Shown here: one piece after another, positions 16,304 through 24,790 of the stretch
Layout: each line of letters begins with the position of its first letter
Numbering within the stretch: the first letter of the stretch is position 1
Source: JBJXHB01 sp046160725
GTDB lineage: Bacteria; Pseudomonadota; Gammaproteobacteria; Burkholderiales; Burkholderiaceae_C
Assembly (NCBI GenBank): GCA_046160725.1
Contig: JBJXHB010000343.1
Location: 1 to 37,057, forward strand
Direction of reading: 5' to 3'
DNA length: 37,057 nt
Translations under genes and position numbers: made by a program
Notes under the pieces: model-generated
The model's input: the letters and a program-made list of their open reading frames with translations, nothing else
Database searches by the model: none
Told to the model about the DNA's origin: nothing

Positions 16304-17779
16304 TCAGGGCAGCTTGCTCACCGCCACATGCTTCAGCAGCGCGGTCACGGAGGGATGCATGACATCGGTGAAGGGCTTGGGATACAGCCCCATGCCCAGC
16401 GTCGCGGCGGCCAGCAGCCCCAACACCAGGAACTCGCGGGCATTGATGTCGGTCAGCGTGCGCACGTTGTCGTTGGCGATGTCGCCGAAGTACACGCGTT
16501 TGACCATCCACAGGGTGTAGGCCGCGCCGAAGACCAGGGTCGTGGCAGCGAGAGCGCCGAGCCAGAAGTTCACCTTGACGGCGCCGAGGATGACCATCCA
16601 CTCGCCCACGAAGCCGGCCGTGCCGGGCAGACCGCAATTGGCCATGGCAAACAGCACCGCCAGGGCCGCGAACTTCGGCATGGTGTTGGCCACGCCGCCA
16701 TAGGCCGAGATCTCGCGGCTGTGGACACGGTCGTAGAGCACGCCGATGCACAGGAACATCGCACCAGACACGAAGCCATGCGCCACCATCTGGACGATGG
16801 CACCGGAGACGCCCAGCTCATTGAACAGGAAGAAGCCCAGGGTGACGAAGCCCATGTGGGCGACCGATGAATAGGCCACCAGCTTCTTCATGTCGGTCTG
16901 GACCAGGGCCACCAGGCCGATGTACAGCACCGCGATAAGACTGAGCGCGATCATGAACCAGGCGTACTCACGACTGGCGTCCGGTGCAATGGGCATGGAG
17001 AAGCGCAGGAAACCGTAGGCTCCCAGCTTCAGCATGATGGCCGCCAGCACGACCGAGCCACCCGTCGGCGCCTCGACGTGGGCATCCGGCAACCAGGTGT
17101 GGACAGGCCACATCGGCACCTTGACCGAGAACGCCGCAAAGAAGGCAAAGAAAAGCAGCGCCTGCGCATCCAGCGGCAGTGGCAGCCGGTGCCAGGCCAG
17201 GATGTCGAAGCTGCCGCCGCTCTTGTAGTAAAGGTAGATCAGCGCCAGCAACATCAACAGCGAGCCGGCCAGCGTGTACAGGAAGAACTTGAACGCCGCA
17301 TAGACGCGGCGCGGCCCGCCCCAGATGCCGATGATGATGTACATCGGCAGCAACGTGGCCTCGAAGAAGACATAGAACAGCAGCCCGTCCAGCGCGCTGA
17401 AGACGCCGACCATCAGACCGGACAGGATCAGGAACGCTCCCATGTACTGACCGACCCGAGTGGTGATGACCTCCCAGCCCGCCAACACCACGATCACGGT
17501 GATGAAGGCCGTCAGCGGGACGAACCATACCGAGATGCCATCCACGCCCAGCCGATAGTGCACGTTGAATCGCTCGACCCAGGGCAGGCTCTCGGTGAAC
17601 TGCATGGCCGCGCTGGTGGCGTCAAAGCCGGTGATCAGGGGTACGGTGACTGCGAGCGACGCCAGGGCGCCGATCAGCGCGGTCCAGCGCACCATGCCCG
17701 GCTGGTCGTCACGCCCGACGGCCAGCAACAGCACGCCGAATGCAATCGGCAACCAGATGGCAACACTCAACAAGCCCAT
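16304..17779 (-). CDS. nuoM: NADH-quinone oxidoreductase subunit M
   Basis: Middle antiporter-like subunit of the complex I membrane arm, between NuoL and NuoN. The 491-residue protein has about 14 transmembrane helices. Landmarks are FFEATLLPMYIIIGIWG (TM5 glutamate), KVPMWPVHTWLPDAHVEAPT (TM7 lysine and broken helix), MKKLVAYSSVAHMGFVTLG (TM8) and NCGLPGTAGFVGEWM. The ATG at 17779 lies 13 bp after the ancestral nuoL stop at 17793-17795, and 145 bp after the in-frame TAG that now ends nuoL. Confidence 0.96.
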   Translation of the reverse strand: MGLLSVAIWLPIAFGVLLLAVGRDDQPGMVRWTALIGALASLAVTVPLITGFDATSAAMQFTESLPWVERFNVHYRLGVDGISVWFVPLTAFITVIVVLAGWEVITTRVGQYMGAFLILSGLMVGVFSALDGLLFYVFFEATLLPMYIIIGIWGGPRRVYAAFKFFLYTLAGSLLMLLALIYLYYKSGGSFDILAWHRLPLPLDAQALLFFAFFAAFSVKVPMWPVHTWLPDAHVEAPTGGSVVLAAIMLKLGAYGFLRFSMPIAPDASREYAWFMIALSLIAVLYIGLVALVQTDMKKLVAYSSVAHMGFVTLGFFLFNELGVSGAIVQMVAHGFVSGAMFLCIGVLYDRVHSREISAYGGVANTMPKFAALAVLFAMANCGLPGTAGFVGEWMVILGAVKVNFWLGALAATTLVFGAAYTLWMVKRVYFGDIANDNVRTLTDINAREFLVLGLLAAATLGMGLYPKPFTDVMHPSVTALLKHVAVSKLP

Positions 17780-17792
17780 GGTCTCAGTTCTC

Positions 17793-17924
17793 TCAACCGA
17801 CCCAGCGTGAAACGAAGGGCCCGAGCACCGTGGGCCAGAGCTGCCAGGTCAGCAACCCGAAGGCACCCAGCAGCATTACCAGTGCATACCAGTACAGATA
17901 GCCGCTTTGCAGCCGGCGAACCAG
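17793..17924 (-). other. nuoL: orphaned 3' end of nuoL (43 codons beyond an in-frame TAG)
   Basis: Directly after the TAG at 17925-17927 the same frame continues for 43 sense codons (LVRRLQSGYLYWYALVML and onwards, ending FVSRWVG) to a TGA at 17793-17795. The segment encodes a basic turn and one hydrophobic helix, which is what the last helix (TM16) of NuoL looks like. It fills the otherwise unusually wide nuoL-nuoM gap and leaves 13 bp to nuoM. It is either a lost C-terminus, a region reached by amber readthrough, or the result of a base-call error. Confidence 0.85.
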
Positions 17925-19823
17925 CTACGCAATACCGCCCACCGTGCGTGCCGAGCCGTCGATCAGCATGCCGTCGATGATGGCGCCGTCGCCACCCTTC
18001 CAGAGCCCGCGGCCCAGCCCGCGTGCCGCGGGCGCCAGGATGTGCTCGTTGATCCAGTCCATGTAGTACTTGTTCTCCAGCAGCCGGTACAGCGGCCCGA
18101 CCCGCGACTGGATGGCCGCCGGTATATGCGGCGCCTTGATGTAGAAGTACCAGGACAGTGCCACGCCCGCCACCGCCAGCCAGAACGGCAGCGTCTGCAG
18201 GCCGTGCAGGGCCATGGCCCACCAGCCGTGGAAGTCCTTGGCCAGCGCGGCCATCGCGCCGTGGCGAGTGGTGTCCACCACGATGGCGCCCTTGAAGAAG
18301 TCGCCGAACAGCATCGGCCCGATCGTCATGGCGCCGATCACCACCGATGGCACGGCCAGCGCCACCAGCGGCAGCCAGACGACCCAGGGTGTTTCGTGCG
18401 GCGTGTGGTCGCCATGGTCGTCATGCCCGTGGTCGTCCGCCGGCGGATGCGGCTTGTGGTGGAAACGCTCCGGGCCGTGGAACACCAGGAAGTACATGCG
18501 GAACGAATAGAACGCCGTGACAAAGACGCCCACGACGACGGCGAACTCCGCGAACCACTGCCCGGGCAATTGGCTCGCATGCACCGCCAGGATGATGCTG
18601 TCCTTGGAATAGAAGCCCGCGAACAGCGGCGTGCCGATCAGGGCCAGCGAGCCGACCAACGAGGTAATCCAGGTGATCGGCATGTACTTGCGCAGGCCAC
18701 CCATGTTGCGGATGTCCTGGTCGTGGTGCATGCCGATGATCACGCTGCCGGCGGCCAGGAACAGCAGCGCCTTGAAGAACGCATGCGTCATCAGATGGAA
18801 CACCGCCACCGAATAGGCCGACGCCCCGAGCGCCACCGTCATGTAGCCCAGCTGGCTCAGCGTGGAATAGGCGACCACGCGCTTGATGTCGTTCTGGATG
18901 ATGCCGAGGAAGCCCATGAACAGGGCCGTGATCGCGCCGATGACCAGCACAAAGTTCAATGCCGTGTCCGACAGCTCGAACAACGGCGACATCCGCGCCA
19001 CCATGAAGATGCCAGCCGTCACCATGGTGGCGGCATGGATCAGCGCGGAGATCGGCGTCGGCCCCTCCATCGAGTCCGGCAGCCAGACATGCAGCGGGAA
19101 CTGCGCGCTTTTGCCCATGGCGCCAATGAACAGGCAGATGCAGATCACGGTGATCAACATCCAGTCGGTGCCCGGGAAGCCCAGCTTGGCCAGCTCGGCC
19201 CCCTTGGCAAAGGCCTCGCCGTAGTGCAGCGTGCCGGCATAGGCGGCGATCAGACCGATGCCGAGGATGAAGCCGAAGTCGCCCACCCGGTTGACCAGGA
19301 AGGCCTTCATGTTGGCGAAGGTGGCCGTCGGCCGCTTGAACCAGAAGCCGATCAGCAGGTAGGACACCAGGCCAACCGCCTCCCAGCCAAAGAACAGCTG
19401 CAGGAAGTTGTTGCTCATGACCAGCATGAGCATCGAGAACGTGAACAGCGAGATATAGGCGAAGAAGCGCTGGTAGCCGGGGTCGTCGGCCATGTAGCCG
19501 ATGGTGTAGATGTGCACCATCAGCGACACGAAGGTCACCACGCACATCATCATCGCCGTCAGCCCGTCGACCAGGAAGCCGACTTCCATCTTCAGGCCAC
19601 CCAGCACCATCCACTCGTAGATGGTGGCATCGAAGCGGGCACCGTCCAGCACCTGCATCAGGACCATCACCGATGCGATGAAAGACACCGCCACGCCGAG
19701 GATGGTGGCGCTGTGCGCGCCAGGCCGCCCGACAGCCTTGCCCGCCAGACCGGCCACCAGGCAACCTGCCAGCGGTGCCAGCGGTACCGTCAACAGCAGG
19801 CTCTGTGAAAGGGTCGCCGCCAT
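17925..19823 (-). CDS. nuoL: NADH-quinone oxidoreductase subunit L, C-terminus cut by an in-frame amber codon
   Basis: Distal antiporter-like subunit of complex I; its long lateral helix runs along the membrane arm. The 632 residues read up to the TAG hold the expected landmarks: GWEAVGLVSYLLIGFW (TM5 glutamate), KSAQFPLHVWLPDSMEGPTP (TM7), IKRVVAYSTLSQLGYM (TM8) and a His/Asp-rich loop near residues 450-470. The lateral helix should lie within the last 80 residues. The codon at 17925-17927 is TAG and is followed in frame by 43 more codons encoding the normal last helix (see 17793-17924), so the intact protein would be 676 residues. The start at 19823 is 1 bp after the nuoK stop. The frame is otherwise intact with no frameshift. 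Confidence 0.93.
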   Translation of the reverse strand: MAATLSQSLLLTVPLAPLAGCLVAGLAGKAVGRPGAHSATILGVAVSFIASVMVLMQVLDGARFDATIYEWMVLGGLKMEVGFLVDGLTAMMMCVVTFVSLMVHIYTIGYMADDPGYQRFFAYISLFTFSMLMLVMSNNFLQLFFGWEAVGLVSYLLIGFWFKRPTATFANMKAFLVNRVGDFGFILGIGLIAAYAGTLHYGEAFAKGAELAKLGFPGTDWMLITVICICLFIGAMGKSAQFPLHVWLPDSMEGPTPISALIHAATMVTAGIFMVARMSPLFELSDTALNFVLVIGAITALFMGFLGIIQNDIKRVVAYSTLSQLGYMTVALGASAYSVAVFHLMTHAFFKALLFLAAGSVIIGMHHDQDIRNMGGLRKYMPITWITSLVGSLALIGTPLFAGFYSKDSIILAVHASQLPGQWFAEFAVVVGVFVTAFYSFRMYFLVFHGPERFHHKPHPPADDHGHDDHGDHTPHETPWVVWLPLVALAVPSVVIGAMTIGPMLFGDFFKGAIVVDTTRHGAMAALAKDFHGWWAMALHGLQTLPFWLAVAGVALSWYFYIKAPHIPAAIQSRVGPLYRLLENKYYMDWINEHILAPAARGLGRGLWKGGDGAIIDGMLIDGSARTVGGIA

Positions 19824-19824
19824 C

Positions 19825-20142
19825 TCAGCCCTTCAGCTCGTCGAGCTGGTCGACATTGATCGTGGAGCGGTTGCGGAACAGCACCACCAGGATGGCCAGG
19901 CCGATGGCCGACTCGGCAGCCGCCACCGTCAGGATGAAGAACACGAACACCTGGCCGTCCATGTCACCCAGGTAGTGGGAGAAGGCGACGAAGTTCATGT
20001 TGACGGCCAGCAGCATCAGCTCGATGGCCATCAGCAGCACGATCAGGTTGCGCCGGTTAAGGTAGATGCCGATCACCGACAGCGCGAACAGCATGCCGCC
20101 CAGCGACAGGAAGTGACCCAGTGTGATGGGGCCCAGGCTCAT
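19825..20142 (-). CDS. nuoK: NADH-quinone oxidoreductase subunit K
   Basis: Small proton-path subunit of complex I with three transmembrane helices in 105 residues, the usual length. The conserved buried acidic residues are in LLMAIELMLLAVNMNF (first glutamate) and VAAAESAIGLAI (second glutamate). RRNLIVLLMAIE is the family signature. The ATG overlaps the nuoJ stop by 4 nt (20139-20142), and the stop is 1 bp before nuoL. Confidence 0.96.
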   Translation of the reverse strand: MSLGPITLGHFLSLGGMLFALSVIGIYLNRRNLIVLLMAIELMLLAVNMNFVAFSHYLGDMDGQVFVFFILTVAAAESAIGLAILVVLFRNRSTINVDQLDELKG

Positions 20143-20762
20143 GGCGTGCCCTCCCCGGCCGGCTTGTCCACGGTGGGCGCCAGCTTGATGATGCGCAGGC
20201 GGTCGGCCTTGCGCGCCTTGACCTGCTCTGACGGGTCGATATAGCGGCTGTCCTTGCGCTCACGCAGGGTCAACGCAATGGCCGCGATGATGGCCACCAG
20301 CAGCAGCACCGCCGCCACCTGGACCGGGTACTGGTAGCGGGTGTAGATCTCGATGCCCAGCAGCTTGGTGTTGCCCGCCTTCAGCGCCGCGGCGTCCGGC
20401 ACCGGTGCGTCCGAGACACTGAAGCCGCCCATCAGCACCAGCGCCATCTCCAGGGCGATCACGGCACCGATGATGCCGGCCAGCGGCAGGTGGCGCCACA
20501 GGTTGTCCCGCATCTCGTCGTTGTTCAGGTCGAGCATCATGACGACGAAGAGGAACAGCACCATCACGGCGCCGACATAGACCAGCACCAATGTGATGGC
20601 CAGGAACTCGGCCTTCAGCAGCATCCAGATGCAGGCCGCGGTGCCGAAAGCCAGCACGAGATAGAGCGCAGAGTGAACCGTCGAGCGCGCCGTGATGACG
20701 CGGAACGACGCGAACAGCAGCAGCGCCGAGAAGACGTAGAAAAGGGCCGTCGTGGAGTTCAT
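20139..20762 (-). CDS. nuoJ: NADH-quinone oxidoreductase subunit J
   Basis: Membrane-arm subunit at the junction with the quinone module; 207 residues with five hydrophobic helices. VLVYVGAVMVLFLFVVMMLDL contains the family's TM3 pi-bulge region (about residues 59-79), and SALYLVLAFGTAACIWMLL precedes it. After the last helix comes a charged soluble tail of about 40 residues (RERKDSRYIDPSEQVKARKA). The frame extends to 21119 through nuoI, but the ATG at 20762 starts the family homology. Unlike its neighbours, it is separated from nuoI by a 71-bp spacer. Confidence 0.95.
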   Translation of the reverse strand: MNSTTALFYVFSALLLFASFRVITARSTVHSALYLVLAFGTAACIWMLLKAEFLAITLVLVYVGAVMVLFLFVVMMLDLNNDEMRDNLWRHLPLAGIIGAVIALEMALVLMGGFSVSDAPVPDAAALKAGNTKLLGIEIYTRYQYPVQVAAVLLLVAIIAAIALTLRERKDSRYIDPSEQVKARKADRLRIIKLAPTVDKPAGEGTP

Positions 20763-20833
20763 GGTGGGGATCGCACACCGGTGTCGCGAAGCCTCGTGCC
20801 CGTGCTGCGCTGCGCGCAGACGGTACGGCGGCA
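20763..20833 (-). other. nuoI-nuoJ spacer with two palindromes
   Basis: A 71-bp gap in an operon otherwise joined by overlaps or short gaps. It holds a perfect stem CTGCGC/GCGCAG with a 3-nt loop (20805-20819) and the 10-bp palindrome ACACCGGTGT (20775-20784). It may act in mRNA processing or stability; nothing shows this directly. Confidence 0.4.
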
Positions 20834-21337
20834 TCAACGGTACTTGGCGTCGGCCTCCTTGTTCGCGGCGATCTCCGCCTCGTACCGGTCGCCCACGGCC
20901 AGCAACATGTCCTTGGTGAAGTACAGGTCGCCACGCTTCTCGCCGTGGTACTCGAAGATGTGGGTTTCGACGATCGAGTCCACCGGGCAGCTCTCCTCGC
21001 AGAAGCCGCAGAAGATGCACTTGGTCAGGTCGATGTCGTAGCGCGAGGTGCGCCGGCTGCCGTCGTCGCGGACCTCGCTCTCGATGGTGATGGCCAACGC
21101 AGGGCAGACCGCCTCGCACAGCTTGCAGGCGATGCAGCGCTCCTCGCCGTTCTCATAGCGGCGCAGCGCGTGCAGCCCGCGGAAGCGTGGCGACAGCGGA
21201 GTCTTCTCCTCCGGGAACTGAACGGTGATCTTGCGCCGGAAAAAGTGCTTCCCGGTCAGCTGCATGCCCTTGAACAGCTCCAGCAGCAAAAAGCTGGAGA
21301 AGAAGTCCTTCAGCGGGGTCGCGGTGGACGTCGCCAT
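20834..21337 (-). CDS. nuoI: NADH-quinone oxidoreductase subunit I
   Basis: Peripheral-arm subunit carrying clusters N6a and N6b, which pass electrons to NuoB. The 167-residue protein has two ferredoxin motifs: C68-x2-C71-x2-C74-x3-C78 (CIACKLCEAVCP) and C107-x2-C110-x2-C113-x3-C117 (CIFCGFCEESCP). An N-terminal amphipathic segment (FFSSFLLLELFKGMQLTG) lies along the membrane in the family. It starts 10 bp after the nuoH stop. Confidence 0.97.
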   Translation of the reverse strand: MATSTATPLKDFFSSFLLLELFKGMQLTGKHFFRRKITVQFPEEKTPLSPRFRGLHALRRYENGEERCIACKLCEAVCPALAITIESEVRDDGSRRTSRYDIDLTKCIFCGFCEESCPVDSIVETHIFEYHGEKRGDLYFTKDMLLAVGDRYEAEIAANKEADAKYR

Positions 21338-21347
21338 GGTCAGGTCT

Positions 21348-22457
21348 TCACTTCCAGATGTTGAACGGGGTCTGTATCCACAGGCCCACCACCACCAGCC
21401 ACACCAACGTGACCGGGATGAAGATCTTCCAGCCCAGACGCATGATCTGGTCGTACCGGAAGCGCGGGAAAGTGGCGCGCACCCAAAGGAACAGGGTCAC
21501 GACCACGAAGGTCTTGCCGAACAGCCAGCACCAGTTCCAGAACGCCTGGTAGTCCGTCACCCAGGACGGCGTCGCCAGGCCGAACAGTGCAAAGCTGATG
21601 GGCGCCTCCCAGCCGCCGAGAAACATGGTCACGGCCAGGACCGATACCAGGATCATGTTCGCGTACTCGGCCAGGAAGAACATGGCAAAGGCCATGCCCG
21701 AGTACTCGATCATGTGGCCAGCGACGATCTCCGACTCGCCCTCGACCACGTCGAACGGGTGGCGGTTGGTCTCGGCAAGGCCGGCGATGAAATAGACGAC
21801 AAAGATCGGCAGCAGCGGCAGCCAGTTCCAGCTCAGGAACCCCAGGCCCATGGACGCCATGGTGCCCTGCCCCTGCTTGACCACGATCTCGGTCATGTTC
21901 ATGGTGCCGGACACCATCAGCACGACAACCAGGGCGAAGCCCATGGAGATTTCGTAGCTGACCATCTGCGCCGACGCGCGCAGCGCCCCGAGGAAGGCAT
22001 ATTTCGAGTTCGATGCCCAGCCGGCAATGATCACGCCGTAGACCTCGAGCGAGGTGATGGCCATCAGGAACAGCAGGCCGGCGTTGACATTGGCCAGTGT
22101 CACGTCCGGACCGAACGGGATCACCGCCCAGGCCGCCAGCGCCGGCATGATGGTCATGATCGGGCCGAGGAAGAACAGGCCCTTGGCCGCGGCCGTCGGC
22201 CGGATGATTTCCTTGAAGATCAGCTTGACCGCATCGGCGATCGGCGTCAGCAGGCCGAACGGGCCGACCCGGTTGGGCCCCGGTCGGATCTGCGTCCAGG
22301 CGATGGCCTTGCGCTCCCAGAAGGTCAGGTAGGCCACGCAGATCATCAGTGGCACCAGCACCACCACGATCTTGATCAGGCTCCAGACGACCAGCCACAG
22401 CGTCGGGCCCAGCAATGAGCTGCCGAACTGATTGAAGGCGTCGATGTAGGCGGACAT
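21348..22457 (-). CDS. nuoH: NADH-quinone oxidoreductase subunit H
   Basis: Membrane subunit that forms part of the quinone-binding cavity and links the two arms of complex I. The 369-residue protein has eight or nine hydrophobic segments. Landmarks are AYLTFWERKAIAWTQIRPGPNRVGP after TM1 (mentioned as a site near residues 42-66), YEISMGF, and AETNRHPFDVVEGESEIVAGHM with the acidic loop that contacts quinone. Its start is 5 bp after the nuoG stop. Confidence 0.97.
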   Translation of the reverse strand: MSAYIDAFNQFGSSLLGPTLWLVVWSLIKIVVVLVPLMICVAYLTFWERKAIAWTQIRPGPNRVGPFGLLTPIADAVKLIFKEIIRPTAAAKGLFFLGPIMTIMPALAAWAVIPFGPDVTLANVNAGLLFLMAITSLEVYGVIIAGWASNSKYAFLGALRASAQMVSYEISMGFALVVVLMVSGTMNMTEIVVKQGQGTMASMGLGFLSWNWLPLLPIFVVYFIAGLAETNRHPFDVVEGESEIVAGHMIEYSGMAFAMFFLAEYANMILVSVLAVTMFLGGWEAPISFALFGLATPSWVTDYQAFWNWCWLFGKTFVVVTLFLWVRATFPRFRYDQIMRLGWKIFIPVTLVWLVVVGLWIQTPFNIWK

Positions 22458-22462
22458 GGCGA

Positions 22463-24781
22463 TCAGGCCTTCTCAACCACGATCGGGCCGAACATCGGGC
22501 CGAGCCCGGCGGTCGAGGCATGGCCCGCAGCGATGCGCACGCAGCCCTCGGCCAGCTGCGCTTCCAGGCGAGCTGGCAGTACCGCCGATGCCGCACCCTG
22601 GCTGACCCGGACCGTTGCGCCGGCCTGCAGGCCCAGCTCGGCATACAGGCCCGCGGGCAGGCCGACCTGCGGCAGCCGAGCATCAGTCGTGGCCTGCAGC
22701 GACGCCGCGCGCCGCACCAGCGGGTCGGTGGCATAGATCGGCACATCGGCCACCCGCTCCAGGCCGACAGACGTCGCCGGCGTCGCGGTGTCGGCATGGC
22801 TGTGGTTGGACAGCCGCTGCGGCAGCGTTGTGGTGTCGCCCAGCGCCTGGGCCAGGACATCCTCGCTGCTGGATTGCTCAAAACCGGGCAAGCCCAGCAG
22901 GTTGCCCAGCACGCGCAGCACCTTCCAGGCCGGCCGTGTCTCGCCCAGCGTGGGCACGACGCCCTTGAAGGACTGCAGACGGCCCTCGGCATTGACAAAG
23001 CTGCCCGAGGTCTCGGTAAACGGTGCGATCGGCAGCATCACGTCCGCGTTGTCGACCACGGCGTCCTGGAACGACGTGAAGGCCACGATCAGCCCGCTGC
23101 CGGCCAGCGCCGCACGGGCGGCAGAAGCGTCAGCGGCGTCCAGTTCGGGCTCGACGTCCAGCAACAGCAAGGCCTTCATCGGCTGCGACAACATCTGCGC
23201 CGCACTGAGCCCGCCCGCGTCGGGCAAGGCACCGGCCAGCTGGGCCCCGACGCTGTTGGCAGCCTCACCGAAGCAGCCGACCTGCGCACCTGTGCGCTCG
23301 GCAATCCAATTGGCCAGCGCCAGCAGCACGGAGGCCTGTGGATGTTGCAGGGCGGCGTTGCCCAGCAACAGGGCGCGGCGCTCGCCTGACATCAGCGCCG
23401 CAGCGATGGACTGCGCCTGCGGGCGTGGCTGCACCGGCGTCGGCACGTCGATACCCTGGGCCTGTGCAACGGCGGCGGCAATCTCGGCCAGCGCCACCGG
23501 CCACTGCGACGGCGGCGTGATCAGACGCTGCGCCACCGGCATGGCCCAATCGTCCTGCGTGGCATGCAGGCTCATCACCTGGCCGCCGCGGCGCACGGCC
23601 TGGCGCAGCCGCTGCGCGAACAACGGATGGTCCTTGCGCAGGAAGGAGCCAATGACGAGCGCTCGGTCAAGGCCGGACAAGGCTGCGATCGGCATGCCCA
23701 GCCAGCGCGCCCGGTCGCCGTCACGGTTGCCGGCATCGGCATGGCGCGTGCGGTGGTCGATATGCGCACTGCCCAGGCCCCGCATCAGCTGGCCCAGCAG
23801 GTACAGCTCCTCGACGCTGCGGTGCGGGGACCCCACCGCGCCGATACCGGCACTGCCGTGCTCGGCCTTGATGCGCTTGAGCGCGTCGGCCACGTAGTTC
23901 AGTGCCGTGTTCCAGTCCACCGTCTGCCACTGCCCGCCCTGCTTGATTCGGGGCTGGGTCAGGCGGGCGTCGCTGTTCAACGCCTCGTAGCTGAAGCGGT
24001 CACGGTCGGCGATCCAGCATTCATTGACGTCTTCGTTCTCGTAGGGCACGACCCGCATCACGCGACCGGCCTTGACCTGCACCACCAGGTTCGTACCGGT
24101 GGAGTCGTGCGGGCTGACGCTGCGCCGGCGCGCCAGTTCCCAGGTCCGCGCCGAATAGCGGAACGGCTTGCTGGTCAGGGCGCCGACCGGGCAGATGTCG
24201 ATCATGTTGCCCGACAACTCGCTGTCCACCGACCGGCCGACGAAGGTGGTGATTTCGGAGTGCTCGCCGCGGTGCTGCATGCCGAGCTCCATGACGCCTG
24301 CCACCTCCTGGCCGAAGCGCACGCAACGGGTGCAGTGGATGCAGCGGCTCATTTCCTCCATGGAGATCAGCGGGCCGACGTTCTTGTGGAACACGACGCG
24401 CTTTTCCTCGGCATAGCGCGAGGCGCTGCCGCCGTAGCCCACCGCCAGGTCCTGCAGCTGGCACTCGCCGCCCTGGTCGCAGATCGGGCAGTCCAGCGGG
24501 TGGTTGATGAGCAGGAACTCCATCACCGATTTCTGCGCCTTGACCGCCTTGTCGCTGCGGGTGCGCACCACCATGCCCTGCGTGACCGGTGTGGCGCAGG
24601 CCGGCATGGGCTTGGGCGCCTTCTCGATCTCCACCAGGCACATGCGGCAGTTGGCCGCGATGCTGAGCTTGCGGTGGTAGCAGAAGTGCGGCACATAAGC
24701 GCCCGCCGCATCGGCCGCATGCATCACCATGCTGCCGGGTGGGACGCTGACCTTCTGGCCGTCGAGTTCGAGTTCGATCAT
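22463..24781 (-). CDS. nuoG: NADH-quinone oxidoreductase subunit G
   Basis: Large peripheral-arm iron-sulfur subunit, 772 residues. Ligands visible are the N1b [2Fe-2S] site (C34, C45, C48, C62), the N5 site with its histidine (H94, C98, C101, C107 in HPLDCPICDQGGEC) and the N4 site (C147, C150, C153 and C197 in CPVG). The molybdopterin-oxidoreductase-like domain from about residue 215 lacks the CxxCxxxC set of cluster N7; the region reads ARRRSVSPHDSTGTN. This resembles the mitochondrial-type subunit. The C-terminal third is Ala-rich and poorly conserved, as usual. The stop is 5 bp before nuoH and the start 9 bp after nuoF. Confidence 0.96.
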   Translation of the reverse strand: MIELELDGQKVSVPPGSMVMHAADAAGAYVPHFCYHRKLSIAANCRMCLVEIEKAPKPMPACATPVTQGMVVRTRSDKAVKAQKSVMEFLLINHPLDCPICDQGGECQLQDLAVGYGGSASRYAEEKRVVFHKNVGPLISMEEMSRCIHCTRCVRFGQEVAGVMELGMQHRGEHSEITTFVGRSVDSELSGNMIDICPVGALTSKPFRYSARTWELARRRSVSPHDSTGTNLVVQVKAGRVMRVVPYENEDVNECWIADRDRFSYEALNSDARLTQPRIKQGGQWQTVDWNTALNYVADALKRIKAEHGSAGIGAVGSPHRSVEELYLLGQLMRGLGSAHIDHRTRHADAGNRDGDRARWLGMPIAALSGLDRALVIGSFLRKDHPLFAQRLRQAVRRGGQVMSLHATQDDWAMPVAQRLITPPSQWPVALAEIAAAVAQAQGIDVPTPVQPRPQAQSIAAALMSGERRALLLGNAALQHPQASVLLALANWIAERTGAQVGCFGEAANSVGAQLAGALPDAGGLSAAQMLSQPMKALLLLDVEPELDAADASAARAALAGSGLIVAFTSFQDAVVDNADVMLPIAPFTETSGSFVNAEGRLQSFKGVVPTLGETRPAWKVLRVLGNLLGLPGFEQSSSEDVLAQALGDTTTLPQRLSNHSHADTATPATSVGLERVADVPIYATDPLVRRAASLQATTDARLPQVGLPAGLYAELGLQAGATVRVSQGAASAVLPARLEAQLAEGCVRIAAGHASTAGLGPMFGPIVVEKA

Positions 24782-24790
24782 GGGTTGCGC

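Noticed and set aside
17925..17927. Pyrrolysine or other programmed recoding at the nuoL TAG
   Set aside because: No PylT/PylS-like genes are visible, the site is in a family where no such residue is known, and a simple nonsense change or read error is more likely.
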